Program-made: the position numbers and the translations under genes
Shown here: piece after piece, positions 10,066 through 19,229 of the stretch
Position numbering within the stretch: the first letter of the stretch is position 1
How the letters are laid out: every line of letters begins with the position of its first letter
Source of the DNA: Candidatus Cloacimonadota bacterium
GTDB taxonomy: Bacteria > Cloacimonadota > Cloacimonadia > Cloacimonadales > Cloacimonadaceae
NCBI GenBank assembly: GCA_012728875.1
Contig: JAAYEF010000004.1
Span: 23,100-87,099 of the forward strand
Length of the DNA: 64,000 nucleotides
Reading direction: 5' to 3'
The notes under the pieces: generated by a model
Seen by the model: only the letters and a program-made list of their open reading frames with translations
The model's database searches: none
What the model was told of the DNA's origin: nothing

Positions 10066-10209
10066 ATCTCATGCCAAGCAACACCTTGTCACTCCGTCAC
10101 TTTGTCACCTTGATACTTATCAAAAAATCTGCGGAATCAGCGTAATCTGCGTGAACTTTTCTGCTGGATCGGCGCTATCTGCGAGAACCCCAATCCATTA
10201 AAAAAAGGG

Positions 10210-11463
10210 TCAGGCGTCTTCGCGGACGATTTTTGCTCCGATGGAGTTCAGCTTTTCCTCGATGCGGTCGTAACCGCGGTCGATATGGTAGATGCGGGAA
10301 ACGATGGTGCTGCCTTCCGCCACCATTCCAGCCAGAACCAGAGCGGCGGAAGCGCGCAGGTCCGTTGCCATCACCTCGGCACCAAAGAGCTTGGGAACCC
10401 CTTCCACACGGGCGATATTGCGTTCCATGCGGATGTTTGCCTGCAAGCGGTTGAGTTCTGCCACGTGCATGAAGCGATCCGGGAAAATGGTGTCTTCAAT
10501 ATAGCTGCTGCCGTCCGCAAGTGACATCAACACTGTGAATTGCGCTTGCAGGTCGGTAGGGAAACCCGGATAGGGCAGGGTGAGAATATCCACCGGTTTG
10601 ATCACCTGGGGAGGAATCACGGTGATGGATTTTTCCTGCACATCCAGTTCGCAACCGGCAAGGCGAAGCTTGTCCAAAAGGATGTCCAGATGCCTGGGGT
10701 CGAGGTTTTCCACCGTGACGGGCTGGGTGCTCATCGCTCCGGCAATCAGAAAGGTTCCCGCTTCGATGCGGTCGGAAATCATCTGCATTTCCACCGGGAA
10801 AAGCTCTTCCACGCCATCAATCTGCAGTGTGGTGCTGCCGGTGCCGGTGATTTTGGCGCCCATTTTGTTCAACAGATCGATGGTGGAATCCACTTCGGGT
10901 TCCATGGCGGCGTTGAAAAGCCGGGTTTGGCCCTGAGCCAAAACCGCTGCCATGAGGGTGTTGATGGTGGCGCCCACGCTGGATTTTGCAAAATGGATGT
11001 CGGCACCGATGAGCTTTTCCGCCGTGGCATGGATGTAGCCGTGTTCGATCTCGATGGTGGCGCCCAAAGCTTCGAGCGCGCTCAGGTGCAGATCCACGGG
11101 CCTGGTGCCGATGGCACAGCCGCCGGGAAAGGAAACCCGGGCTTCGCCAAGCCGCGCCAAAAGCGGACCCAACACATAGATGGAAGCGCGCATTTTGCTC
11201 ACCAATTCATAGGGCGCCTCGTTGTAAACGATATCCCGCGAATCGATGGACATCATGCCGTTTTCATAGACCACGCGGGCGCCCAAGACCCGGAGAAGAT
11301 GTGCCATGGATTTGAGGTCGATGAGGCTGGGAACGTTGCGCAGCACGGATTTTCCCGGAGCCAGAAGGCAGGTTGCCATGGCGGGCAGAATGGCGTTTTT
11401 GGCGCCGCTAACCTGGATTTTTCCGCTGAGATTGCGGTTTCCTTCAATGATGAATCTGTCCAT
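10210..11463 (-). CDS. murA: UDP-N-acetylglucosamine 1-carboxyvinyltransferase MurA
   Basis: Cytoplasmic enzyme for the first committed step of peptidoglycan synthesis, moving enolpyruvate from PEP to UDP-GlcNAc. The protein has 417 residues, the usual length. It shows the early GAKNAILP segment (K22, N23) and the loop PGGCAIGTRPVDLH, whose Cys116 matches the catalytic, fosfomycin-sensitive cysteine. The start follows AAGGA. It lies 32 bases after prmC at the 3' end of a five-gene minus-strand run with fusA, a STAS gene and a response regulator. No strong terminator was seen downstream. Confidence 0.97.
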   Translation of the reverse strand: MDRFIIEGNRNLSGKIQVSGAKNAILPAMATCLLAPGKSVLRNVPSLIDLKSMAHLLRVLGARVVYENGMMSIDSRDIVYNEAPYELVSKMRASIYVLGPLLARLGEARVSFPGGCAIGTRPVDLHLSALEALGATIEIEHGYIHATAEKLIGADIHFAKSSVGATINTLMAAVLAQGQTRLFNAAMEPEVDSTIDLLNKMGAKITGTGSTTLQIDGVEELFPVEMQMISDRIEAGTFLIAGAMSTQPVTVENLDPRHLDILLDKLRLAGCELDVQEKSITVIPPQVIKPVDILTLPYPGFPTDLQAQFTVLMSLADGSSYIEDTIFPDRFMHVAELNRLQANIRMERNIARVEGVPKLFGAEVMATDLRASAALVLAGMVAEGSTIVSRIYHIDRGYDRIEEKLNSIGAKIVREDA

Positions 11464-11495
11464 TTTGTATCCTTAATTTTTCAATATTTTAATTA

Positions 11496-12329
11496 TCAAG
11501 GCAGAGGGTCCGCCGGTTTTTCAAGCATGAAAGCCAGATAGCGGTTTTTGCCTGCAAGGTCATCTGTTGCCAAAAGGCAGTGCAAGCCGGCGTTTTCTCC
11601 CAGAGCCATCAATTTTTCGCGCTGGGTGTCGCCGTGTTCAAAGATGGCGATGCCGTCCGGGGTCAAGCGCTGGGGCAAGGCGGCAAAAATGTGGCGGAAA
11701 ACCCCCAAACCATCAGCCCCGGCAAGCAGAGCCCGGGAGGGTTCAAAGTCGCGCAGGCTGCGTGGCAAAGTCTCGTGTTCAGCCTGGCTCACATAGGGCG
11801 GGTTGCTCACGATGAGATCGAGCTTTTCCTCTCCTGCGGGAAAGAGATTGCTTTCTTCGAATGAAATTTGAACTGTGTGGAATGCGGCGTTTTCATGTGC
11901 CACCTGCAGCGCTTCAGAACTGAGGTCAGTTGCCGTGAGCACCAGATCGGGTCGTATTTTTTTGAGCGCGATGGCGATGGCTCCGCTGCCCGTGCCGATA
12001 TCCAGAACCTTGGCTCCGGGTTTGGCAAGGGAAAGCGCAAGCTCCACCAAGCCTTCGGTTTCCGGTCTGGGAATCAAAACCCGGGCATCCAGGCGCAGTT
12101 CCAAGCCCCAAAACCAGGTTTTGCCCAAAATGTATTGCGGAGGTTCACCTTCGCCAAAGCGTTGCAAGGCATCGAGAATGGCTTTTTGCCGGCTTGGGGT
12201 CAATTCCCGCTCTTTCAGCAGCGCCAGTTCGGGAACGGAGCAGTCCAAAATACCGGATAGCAGCCAGTTAAGTGCGGCGGGGTCAGCCCCCGAAGGTGAA
12301 TGGATTTGCAGCAGGCGCGCCAGGGTCAT
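11496..12329 (-). CDS. prmC: Peptide chain release factor N5-glutamine methyltransferase PrmC
   Basis: SAM-dependent methylase that modifies the glutamine of the GGQ motif in release factors 1 and 2. Its 277 residues contain an N-terminal helical domain, the SAM-binding DIGTGSG loop (residues 110-116) and the substrate-binding NPPY motif (176-179). The ATG overlaps the stop of the regulator gene upstream (ATGA), which implies translational coupling. A release factor 1 gene, its frequent neighbour, is absent here. Confidence 0.96.
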   Translation of the reverse strand: MTLARLLQIHSPSGADPAALNWLLSGILDCSVPELALLKERELTPSRQKAILDALQRFGEGEPPQYILGKTWFWGLELRLDARVLIPRPETEGLVELALSLAKPGAKVLDIGTGSGAIAIALKKIRPDLVLTATDLSSEALQVAHENAAFHTVQISFEESNLFPAGEEKLDLIVSNPPYVSQAEHETLPRSLRDFEPSRALLAGADGLGVFRHIFAALPQRLTPDGIAIFEHGDTQREKLMALGENAGLHCLLATDDLAGKNRYLAFMLEKPADPLP

Positions 12330-13246
12330 GCCCCCGGTACCTTTTTGTTCAGGTTGCGAACAAGCTGGATCTTTCTGCCTCCGTCTGTAAATTCCAGTTC
12401 GTCGGAAAGATAGAAAAGCATCGCCAGGCCGCGCCCGTGGGCGTCGGTGTTCGGCCCAATGCCGTCATTCTTCAGCTTTTGCAGCCAGCTTTCGTGGTCG
12501 AAGCCGTTGCCGTCATCTTCCATGCGGATCACGATCGCCTCGCGAACGCTGTCGAAATAGATGGAAAACCTCATCCGGGGTGAAGCGATATGCGGCTGCT
12601 GCAGTTTGGCTGCGATGAGCCCGCGCAGGCTGGCTTGGTCCAGCATACGCTCCTGGGGCGAAAGCTCCAGAACTCCATGGAAATAGGCGTTTTGCAGCAT
12701 TTCATCGGCACAGGTCATGATGTCGTTCAAGAAATCCTGGGGCAAATCCAGGTTTTTCAGCATGAGGGGGCGGATAATTTTCTCCAAACCGGCGGCGGTG
12801 AATTTTGCGGGGTCGATCACCACGGAAAATTCGGCACGTTCATAGGTGTTCAATATTTTTTCACTGCTGCGTCGCGAATTGATGCGCTCGGCAATGATTC
12901 CGATGGATGCCATCAGAGAGGGAATGTCGATGGGTTTGGTGAAAAAATCGGATGCGCCCAGACGGATTGCCCGGATGAAATAGTCGTGCTCCATATAGCC
13001 CGTCATCAGGATAACTTCCTGGTCGTGACCGTCACGGCGGACTCTTTCCAAAAATTCAAGACCGTTGATGCCCGGCATTTCGATGTCGCAAACCACTATG
13101 TCATATAGCTTTTTGCGTGCCTTGCGCAGAGCTTCCCTGCCGCTGAGCGCGGTTTCGGTCTTATAGCCCTGTATGTTCAGCAATGAACTGAGCGCGTTGA
13201 CGATCTCGGGACTGTCGTCAACGATGAGAATGCAGTGCGAAGTCAT
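12326..13246 (-). CDS. Response regulator with HATPase (RsbW-like) output domain
   Basis: The N-terminal receiver domain (about residues 4-120) has the acidic pair D10/D11, phospho-acceptor D54 in V-C-D-I-E-M-P-G, and the conserved F-T-K-P-I lysine. The C-terminal half (about 165-300) is a GHKL ATPase of the anti-sigma kinase type, with E-M-L-Q-N-A as the N-box, D-D-G-N-G-F, and G-R-G-L-A-M. No histidine-containing dimerisation domain was seen, so it is not a standard sensor kinase. It overlaps the upstream STAS gene and downstream prmC by four bases each. The likely role is a phosphorylation-controlled partner of the STAS protein. The upstream kinase and the target are not in the window. Confidence 0.88.
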   Translation of the reverse strand: MTSHCILIVDDSPEIVNALSSLLNIQGYKTETALSGREALRKARKKLYDIVVCDIEMPGINGLEFLERVRRDGHDQEVILMTGYMEHDYFIRAIRLGASDFFTKPIDIPSLMASIGIIAERINSRRSSEKILNTYERAEFSVVIDPAKFTAAGLEKIIRPLMLKNLDLPQDFLNDIMTCADEMLQNAYFHGVLELSPQERMLDQASLRGLIAAKLQQPHIASPRMRFSIYFDSVREAIVIRMEDDGNGFDHESWLQKLKNDGIGPNTDAHGRGLAMLFYLSDELEFTDGGRKIQLVRNLNKKVPGA

Positions 13247-13551
13247 TCAAGATTCACAATAAAGAGCTGGTTCAGCTTGAGAGTGTTGAAGAGTTCGAAG
13301 ATGGGCTCGGAACTGCGTATCACTTCCAGTTCGCCGCCCTTGCCCACAAAATCCTTGTAAAACAGGAGCAACTTTCCGATCCCAATGCTGCTGATGTTTT
13401 TACACTCGAAAAGGTCGATATCCAGAAAGCGCGCCCCGGAATCCAAGACTTCGTTCAGCCTTTTTTGAAAGTTTTCGGCGTTTTCACTGTTCAAAAAACC
13501 TTCCACCGTCATCAGGGCTCTGTCTCCAGAATAAGACAAATCAATACTCAT
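13243..13551 (-). CDS. STAS-domain protein (anti-sigma factor antagonist type)
   Basis: A single STAS domain of 102 residues, SpoIIAA/RsbV-like, with the segment F-E-C-K-N-I-S-S-I-G-I-G-K-L. The serine pair in this segment matches the usual phosphorylation region. The start follows AGGAGAGG. It overlaps the REC-HATPase gene by four bases, so the two probably form a partner-switching pair. Confidence 0.88.
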   Translation of the reverse strand: MSIDLSYSGDRALMTVEGFLNSENAENFQKRLNEVLDSGARFLDIDLFECKNISSIGIGKLLLFYKDFVGKGGELEVIRSSEPIFELFNTLKLNQLFIVNLE

Positions 13552-13626
13552 GACCTCTCCTTTTTTTGGTTTAATTCTATATAAACAAGATTGTTTTGCT
13601 TGCCGGGCTTGTCAAGCTTTTCATCT

Positions 13627-15732
13627 TCAATAACCCCGGATACGCTTCAACACGGCACTTTGCACCTGCGCAGGGGTGATCTCATATTTGAGGAATTCAA
13701 GGCTGTAAACCGCACGGCCCTGACTGAGAGAGCGGATGCGGGTGGAATAGCCAAACAGTTCCGAGAGAGGCACTTCCGACAAAATTTCCTGCTGATATTC
13801 GTTATGCTGGCGCAAGATGGTGATCTGGCCGCGCTTGGCGTTGATGTCGGAAATGATGTCGCCCACAAAGTCGTCCGGGCTCAAAGCCGAAAGCCGCATG
13901 ATGGGTTCCATCAGGACGGGAGCGGCTTCCTGCAAACCCTTTCCAATGGCCATGGAGGTGGCAATGCGAAATGCCAACTCATTGGAATCCACGGGGTTGA
14001 AGTCTCCGTCGATCAGTTCCACCTTCACGCGTTCCATCATGCCGCTGATCAATGGTCCGTCATTCAGCGCGTTAAGTGCCGCTTCCTCGATCGCTTTGAA
14101 GTATTCACCGGGGATTTTGTCGGTTCCCACGAGGTTTTCAAACTTGTTTTTACCGCGGGTGGCCATTTCTTCCGGATCAAGCGGGGACAGGCGGAATCTG
14201 ACTTTGGCATAGTTGCCCTTGCCGTTCATGTCGCGAATGAAGGTTTCTTCGCTTTCCACGGTTTTGGTGATGCTTTCCTTGTAGGAAACCTGAGGGTTGC
14301 CCACGTTTGCGGAAACATTGAATTCCCGGCGCAGCCTGTCCACGATCACTTCCAGGTGCAGTTCGCCCATGCCGGAGATCAGGGTTTGACCGCTGTCTTT
14401 GTCCACCGTGACGTGGAAGGTGGGGTCCTCTTCCTCAAGGTGTGCCAGCGCATCGCCCAAAGTATCTTGATCAGCCTTGGTTTTGGGCTCGATGGCGATG
14501 GAAATCACGCAGTCCGGGAAGTTGATGCGGCTGAGCTGGACATCGATGCTGCCGTCTGTGATGGTGTCTCCCGTGCTCAGGAAACGGCAACCCACAAAGG
14601 CGCCTATATCCCCTGCGTGCAGCTCGTTAAGGTCGTTTTTGCGGTTGCTCATCATCTGCAAAAGGCGTGCCACGCGCTCGCGCTTGCCATTGTTTTGATT
14701 GTGGAAACCGGCTCCCTTTTTCAGGGTTCCGGAATAGACCCGCACATAGACCAGTTTGCCCACATATTTATCGGTTTGAACCTTGAAAGCCATGCCCACA
14801 AAGGGGCCGTTTGGGTCGGAAGGAATCTTGATCTCTTCATTGGTCTCGGAATTGAAGCCTTCGGCAGGAGGCACATCCAGAGGCGAGGGCAAAAAGTCCC
14901 GTATGCCTTCCAGAAGCAGTTGCACACCCTTGTTTCTCAGCGAAGATCCGCAAAGCACGGGAATGAAGCGTCCATCCAGCGTGCCCTTGCGAATGGCACG
15001 GCGCAGCCACTCTTCGGCGATCTCCTCGCCTTCCAGATAGGCTGCCAGCAGTTCGTCGTCAAACTCTGCCACGTGCTCCAAAAGCTCGTTGCGCAGTTGG
15101 GTTGCGTGTTCCAACAGGTCGGAAGGGATTTCCTCCTGATGGGTTTCGCTGCCCTTGGTGAGCGGATCGAAAAACCACGCTTTCATGGTGATGAGATCGA
15201 TCACGCCTTCAAAGCAATCCTCGGCTCCGATGGGAATGTTGATGGCGCGCGCCAGCGGGGTCAAACGCTCGTGGATCATGCCGATAACCCTTTCATAGTC
15301 GGCGCCGGGACGATCCATCTTGTTCACATACGCCAAACGCGGCACTTTGTAGCGGTCGGCTTGATGCCAAACGGTTTCAGACTGCGGTTCCACCCCCGCC
15401 ACGGCGCAAAAAACGCCCACCGCACCGTCCAAAATGCGCAGGCTGCGCTCCACTTCGGCGGTGAAATCCACATGCCCGGGAGTGTCGATGATATTGATAT
15501 GCGTGTCTTTCCAAACGCAGGAAACCGTTGCGGAAGTGATGGTTATGCCGCGTTCACGTTCCTGTTCCATCCAGTCTGTGAAAGCATTGCCATCGTGAAC
15601 CTCGCCCATTCTGTGCAAAAAGCCCGTGTAAAACAGGATCCGCTCTGTGGTGGTGGTTTTGCCGGCATCGATATGGGCCATGATGCCGATATTCCTAATC
15701 CTTCGTAGCGGACTGTCGGATTCGCTGTTCAT
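13627..15732 (-). CDS. fusA: Elongation factor G (probable paralogue)
   Basis: Translational GTPase for ribosomal translocation. The protein has 701 residues with the full EF-G architecture: P-loop A-H-I-D-A-G-K-T (19-26), switch region G-I-T-I-T-S-A, D-T-P-G-H and N-K-M-D. The ATG at 15732 is preferred over an upstream in-frame TTG because AGGA sits eight bases before it. It is not in a str operon with S12, S7 or EF-Tu but 75 bases ahead of the STAS gene. Switch I reads G-N-A-F-T-D rather than the common G-A-A-T-M-D. Both points suggest a second EF-G copy, but the rest of the genome would be needed to confirm this. Confidence 0.93.
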   Translation of the reverse strand: MNSESDSPLRRIRNIGIMAHIDAGKTTTTERILFYTGFLHRMGEVHDGNAFTDWMEQERERGITITSATVSCVWKDTHINIIDTPGHVDFTAEVERSLRILDGAVGVFCAVAGVEPQSETVWHQADRYKVPRLAYVNKMDRPGADYERVIGMIHERLTPLARAINIPIGAEDCFEGVIDLITMKAWFFDPLTKGSETHQEEIPSDLLEHATQLRNELLEHVAEFDDELLAAYLEGEEIAEEWLRRAIRKGTLDGRFIPVLCGSSLRNKGVQLLLEGIRDFLPSPLDVPPAEGFNSETNEEIKIPSDPNGPFVGMAFKVQTDKYVGKLVYVRVYSGTLKKGAGFHNQNNGKRERVARLLQMMSNRKNDLNELHAGDIGAFVGCRFLSTGDTITDGSIDVQLSRINFPDCVISIAIEPKTKADQDTLGDALAHLEEEDPTFHVTVDKDSGQTLISGMGELHLEVIVDRLRREFNVSANVGNPQVSYKESITKTVESEETFIRDMNGKGNYAKVRFRLSPLDPEEMATRGKNKFENLVGTDKIPGEYFKAIEEAALNALNDGPLISGMMERVKVELIDGDFNPVDSNELAFRIATSMAIGKGLQEAAPVLMEPIMRLSALSPDDFVGDIISDINAKRGQITILRQHNEYQQEILSEVPLSELFGYSTRIRSLSQGRAVYSLEFLKYEITPAQVQSAVLKRIRGY

Positions 15733-16052
15733 GATCAAGTTCCTAATATATACCTTTTTATGTCGTTTCTTGGAAATGTCATAAAATGGAAGGCGGGAAC
15801 TTTGTCCACAAAAAACTTGTGTTCCATGCGGGAATCAGCCTTGTTTTTCTCTGTTTTGAAAGATTCTGTCAAAGTTATTCATCATTGCCGAAACCACCAT
15901 AATAGACTACATGACAGATGATTACGTAATTATTGATTCCTTTTTTTTGTGGATTTTCCACCGATAACCCTGTGATCCTGACCATCATCTGTTTTGCGAC
16001 AATCCGCGTGATGCCCAAAAAAAGATTGACAAAGGCAGGCTGATAAATTGGC
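15733..16052. other. Divergent intergenic region
   Basis: About 320 AT-rich bases between the divergent fusA and DUF5683-like genes. It should hold promoters for both directions, but no convincing pair with normal spacing was found. A TTGACA at 16026-16031 lacks a matching -10 box. Confidence 0.5.
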
Positions 16053-16526
16053 GTGAAAAACAAGATGGGAAGCATAGTTAAAAAAATTCTGACCTGCCTG
16101 GTTTTGCTGGGCTGCCTGAGCGCGGGATTTTCGCAAACGATGAAAAATCCAACCCGCGCGGTGCTCTATTCAGCGGCATTTCCGGGCGGCGGACAGCTTT
16201 ACAACCATGCCTGGCTCAAAGCCGGGCTGGTGATGGGCGTGCAGGGCTTTTTGATTGGCTCGGCGGCTTGGCACGGCTCTGAAAAGGCGCACTGGAAAAA
16301 GCTGGCGGAAAGCGAGCCCAATGAATTTCTAAGCCAGCAATATCTTGCGCGTAGCCGTGATTATGGTGACGACTTGAAAAACGATCTCTGGTGGATGGGC
16401 ATCACTGCGGGGCTTTCCATGCTGGACGCCTATGTGGACGCCCATCTTTCGGATTTTGAAATCCAGCGGGAGGAGATCCGGCTGCGCTTTGAAAACGGCG
16501 CCCTGCTTTTACAATACTCATTTTAG
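16053..16526 (+). CDS. DUF5683-like membrane-associated protein
   Basis: 157 residues with an N-terminal hydrophobic export or anchor segment (about 8-27). The following N-P-T-R-A-V-L-Y-S-A-A-F-P-G-G-G-Q-L-Y-N motif is typical of small DUF5683-like proteins common in Bacteroidetes-group bacteria. Two further hydrophobic stretches follow (about 52-66 and 111-123). It ends in Tyr-Ser-Phe. The chosen start is GTG at 16053; an ATG at 16065 is possible and neither has a strong ribosome site. The CAP-domain gene begins 12 bases later. Function is unknown. Confidence 0.75.
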   Translation: MKNKMGSIVKKILTCLVLLGCLSAGFSQTMKNPTRAVLYSAAFPGGGQLYNHAWLKAGLVMGVQGFLIGSAAWHGSEKAHWKKLAESEPNEFLSQQYLARSRDYGDDLKNDLWWMGITAGLSMLDAYVDAHLSDFEIQREEIRLRFENGALLLQYSF

Positions 16527-16538
16527 AGGAAAAATATC

Positions 16539-17321
16539 ATGCGGAAAGGCTTGCTGATCTTTGTATTACTGTTGGTTTTGGCTTCAATGGCGGCGGATGT
16601 GATCGATCCCCGCACATTTGCGTTGCGCGTGCATGATGAAATGAACGCCAGCCGCATCAGAAATGGACTTCCAGCCCTGATCTGGTTGGAAGACCTGGCG
16701 GATCTGGCCCTGCTGCACAGCCGAAACATGGGGCAAAACGGCTTCTTCAGCCACCAGGATCCCGCCGGAATGCGGGTTTCCGCCCGCCAGCAAAGATACC
16801 GACCCGATCTCATCCTCTCCGAGATTGGTGAAAATCTCTATCGCAGCAAAAGCAGCACCAGAGTCTTCGATCCCAAAAAGATCGCACTGGGCTGGATGAA
16901 CTCGTCCGGACACCGCGAAAATATCTTGAAGCCCGGCTACACTCACAGCGGTGTGGGCATCTATGTGAAAGACGACAGCCTCTATGCCACCCAGGTTTTT
17001 GCCACTCCCATCATGAAACTGCGTATGCAGCTACCGCCCTTTTTTGAGGAAAATGCCCTCTATCTGCTTGAGTTTGAATATCTTTCCAAAGAGCCGCGCG
17101 AAAGCTTGATCGGCTATCTTGCCACCCCGGATCCCACCAGCAAGGTGGTGCAGCCAGACTGCAGCTACTACCTCGGCGCCATCCCCTTAAGCTTTGACTG
17201 GCAGAAAGATAAGATCTTTTTGCTGCCCTTGGACTTCAAGTATGGCACAGGTAGCTATATCCTCAAGATCGGCTGGGATGACTATGTTTATCCGGATCTG
17301 ATGGAATTTAAGGTAAGGTGA
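16539..17321 (+). CDS. Secreted CAP (SCP/YkwD-like) domain protein
   Basis: A signal peptide (about residues 1-18) is followed by a CAP domain (about 25-160). Its marks are H-S-R-N-M, F-F-S-H, G-E-N-L-Y and W-M-N-S-S-G-H-R-E-N-I-L, including both conserved His positions and the Glu. Bacterial CAP proteins are secreted or periplasmic with mostly unknown activity. The last 90 residues form a separate beta-rich region with no recognised family. AGAGGAAAAA precedes the ATG. The 3' end overlaps the convergent exonuclease III gene by 14 bases. Confidence 0.88.
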   Translation: MRKGLLIFVLLLVLASMAADVIDPRTFALRVHDEMNASRIRNGLPALIWLEDLADLALLHSRNMGQNGFFSHQDPAGMRVSARQQRYRPDLILSEIGENLYRSKSSTRVFDPKKIALGWMNSSGHRENILKPGYTHSGVGIYVKDDSLYATQVFATPIMKLRMQLPPFFEENALYLLEFEYLSKEPRESLIGYLATPDPTSKVVQPDCSYYLGAIPLSFDWQKDKIFLLPLDFKYGTGSYILKIGWDDYVYPDLMEFKVR

Positions 17322-18081
17322 TCTCCAGGGTGACCGGACAATGGTCTGAACCCATGATATCATCGCGGATATCGGCACTCACAATGCGATCCCGGGCTTC
17401 GCTGTTCACAAAGAAATAGTCGATCCTCCAGCCCACGTTCCTGGATCTGGCGCCGGTGCGGTAACTCCACCACGAATAGCGATTTGGCTCGGGGTGAAAG
17501 AGCCTGAACGTATCCAGCCAACCCAATTCCGTAATTTTATCCAACCAAGCCCTTTCGATGGGCAAAAAGCCGCTGGTTTTCTCATTTTCCTTGGGGTTGG
17601 CAAGGTCAATTTCCTTGTGCGCTGTATTGTAGTCCCCGGTCACGATCACCATTTTCCCGCTGGCGCGGTCCTTCTCCATCCTCTGGAGACAGGCATCGTA
17701 AAAACGCAGCTTGAAATCCAGGCGTTCATCGTTCATCTGCCCGTTGGGAAAATAGATGTTGTAGATGATGAAACTCTCATATTCACAGCGGATTGTGCGC
17801 CCCTCGGTGTCAAATTCCTCCTCTCCCAAACCCTCGCTCACCCCGTGGGGCTCATGCTTGGAAAGCACCGCCGTGCCGGAATAGCCCTTGCGCTCGGCGT
17901 GTGACCAAAAGATGTGGCAGCCTTCGGGGTCGGCAAGCTGTGGCGGAATTTGATGTCCCTGCAGTTTGGTTTCTTGCAAGCCAAGCCAATCGGGGTTTTC
18001 CCGCTGCAAAACTTCCATGAAATCCTTGTTCAGAATGGCACGCAGACCGTTCACGTTCCAAGACCATAGTTTCAGAGTCAA
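17308..18081 (-). CDS. xth: Exodeoxyribonuclease III (AP endonuclease)
   Basis: Mg-dependent 3'-5' exonuclease and AP endonuclease of base-excision repair, of the ExoIII/ExoA family. Family motifs are S-W-N-V-N-G-L-R near the N-terminus, Q-E-T-K (E37), G-D-Y-N-T-A-H, W-W-S-Y and the catalytic S-D-H-C-P. Its 257 residues are normal. It starts at TTG because the conserved N-terminus begins immediately there, GGGAG lies six bases before it, and no ATG is available. It is 75 bases downstream of the chromate-transporter pair. Confidence 0.95.
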   Translation of the reverse strand: MTLKLWSWNVNGLRAILNKDFMEVLQRENPDWLGLQETKLQGHQIPPQLADPEGCHIFWSHAERKGYSGTAVLSKHEPHGVSEGLGEEEFDTEGRTIRCEYESFIIYNIYFPNGQMNDERLDFKLRFYDACLQRMEKDRASGKMVIVTGDYNTAHKEIDLANPKENEKTSGFLPIERAWLDKITELGWLDTFRLFHPEPNRYSWWSYRTGARSRNVGWRIDYFFVNSEARDRIVSADIRDDIMGSDHCPVTLEITLP

Positions 18082-18156
18082 TTCGTTCTCCCTGCTTCTT
18101 TATTTGCTTTCACAAAGCTTTTGGAAGGCAGAAATCCTGTCAAGCGGAGTTTTGGA

Positions 18157-18675
18157 TTATGCAAAGAAAATGCCGGCCACTGCTGCAACCAGCATCAGCA
18201 CGATGGGGTTCATTTTGAAGCGTGTGTAGATCACCAGACAGATGGCAAACAAGGATACCGAAAACCAATCCGGAAAAGCATCCTGGGCAACGATGACAAG
18301 CGCGGCGCCGATGAGCCCAAGCGTGACCCAGCGCAGTTTTTGAAAGATATTTTTGAACCAGGCTTGATCGCGCAATTTCATATAGGTGATGGTGATGATC
18401 AGCATGATGATCAGCGAAGGCAGCACCACTCCAAAGGTGCAGAGCAGTGAGCCCAAAATGCCCGCCTGTTTGTAACCCACGAAGGTGGCGGCGTTTATGG
18501 CAATGGGGCCTGGTGTCATCTGCGATATGGCGACCACATCCATAAATTCGGATTGGGTGAGCCAGGCATGGTGAACCACCACTTCCTGCTGAATCATGGC
18601 AAGGATGGCATAGCCGCCCCCAAAGCCAAAGATGCCGATTTTGAAAAAGGTCCAAAGCAGCGTCAGATATGTCAC
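18157..18675 (-). CDS. Chromate transporter (CHR family), second half-size subunit
   Basis: 172 residues, mostly membrane helices. The N-terminus carries the family signature F-F-K-I-G-I-F-G-F-G-G-G-Y-A-I-L and then M-T-P-G-P-I-A-I-N. Short CHR proteins occur as gene pairs that together equal one full-length ChrA. The GTG start overlaps the stop of the first half (GTGA). Chromate export is the family assignment; the true substrate in an anaerobe is uncertain. Confidence 0.9.
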   Translation of the reverse strand: MTYLTLLWTFFKIGIFGFGGGYAILAMIQQEVVVHHAWLTQSEFMDVVAISQMTPGPIAINAATFVGYKQAGILGSLLCTFGVVLPSLIIMLIITITYMKLRDQAWFKNIFQKLRWVTLGLIGAALVIVAQDAFPDWFSVSLFAICLVIYTRFKMNPIVLMLVAAVAGIFFA

Positions 18676-19229
18676 TTATCCCTCCGCGCCTTCCAAAGGC
18701 CCTGAACCACTGAAAACACAATGGCAGCCAAAATCAGCCAGATCGGACTGAAGCCCAAAAAAGCCACCAACGCCATGGAAACGATTGGCACCCAAAAGTT
18801 TGTCCAATTCAGTTTGGCGTTTTTCACCATCTGGACAAGCGGAACGGCGATCAGCACCACCACAGCCGGTTTCAAGCCTCTGAAGGCCTTTCGCACCCAA
18901 GGATTATCGGCATAATGGGCAAAAAGTTCGGCAATCACCATGATGGTGATCAGGGACGGCAAAACCGTTCCCAAAACTGCCGCCGCCATGCCAAGCTTGC
19001 CTCGAACCTGCAAGCCCACATAAATGCTGATGTTTATGGCAATCGGTCCCGGGCTGGATTGCGCCGCCGCCAGTCCATCCAAAAAGGTTTCTTCGGAAAG
19101 CCAGCCCTTTGTTTCAACCACTTCGCGGCGGATGAGGGGAAGCATGGCATAGCCGCCGCCGATGGTGAAAGCGCCGATTTTCAGAAAGGTGAAAAAGATC
19201 GAGGAAAGGCTGTCAGAGGCTTTGGGCAT
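18672..19229 (-). CDS. Chromate transporter (CHR family), first half-size subunit
   Basis: 185 residues with F-L-K-I-G-A-F-T-I-G-G-G-Y-A-M-L-P and S-S-P-G-P-I-A-I-N, paralogous to the next gene. ATG at 19229 is chosen over an in-frame TTG at 19238; both lie inside the 3' end of ispG, so the genes overlap and are probably co-transcribed. The pair should form a heterodimer in the inner membrane. Confidence 0.9.
   Translation of the reverse strand: MPKASDSLSSIFFTFLKIGAFTIGGGYAMLPLIRREVVETKGWLSEETFLDGLAAAQSSPGPIAINISIYVGLQVRGKLGMAAAVLGTVLPSLITIMVIAELFAHYADNPWVRKAFRGLKPAVVVLIAVPLVQMVKNAKLNWTNFWVPIVSMALVAFLGFSPIWLILAAIVFSVVQGLWKARRDK

Larger units (their letters stand above)
9676..10209. other. 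Repeat-rich intergenic spacer
   Basis: Lies between the terminator of the giant gene and the 3' end of murA. It contains two clusters of a TTTTAGCG/TTTTAGGG octamer (about 9728-9760 and 10030-10065), a long imperfect inverted repeat (9799-9852), and tails with CACCTTGTCACT and AATCTGCGTGAAC-like words that recur near 27.2-27.3 kb. No protein gene is supported. Confidence 0.65.

Noticed and set aside
13591..15708. 705-codon open frame on the plus strand opposite fusA
   Set aside because: It is an exact antisense shadow of EF-G. The strand carrying GTPase motifs is real; the opposite frame is open only because TTA, CTA and TCA codons are rare here.
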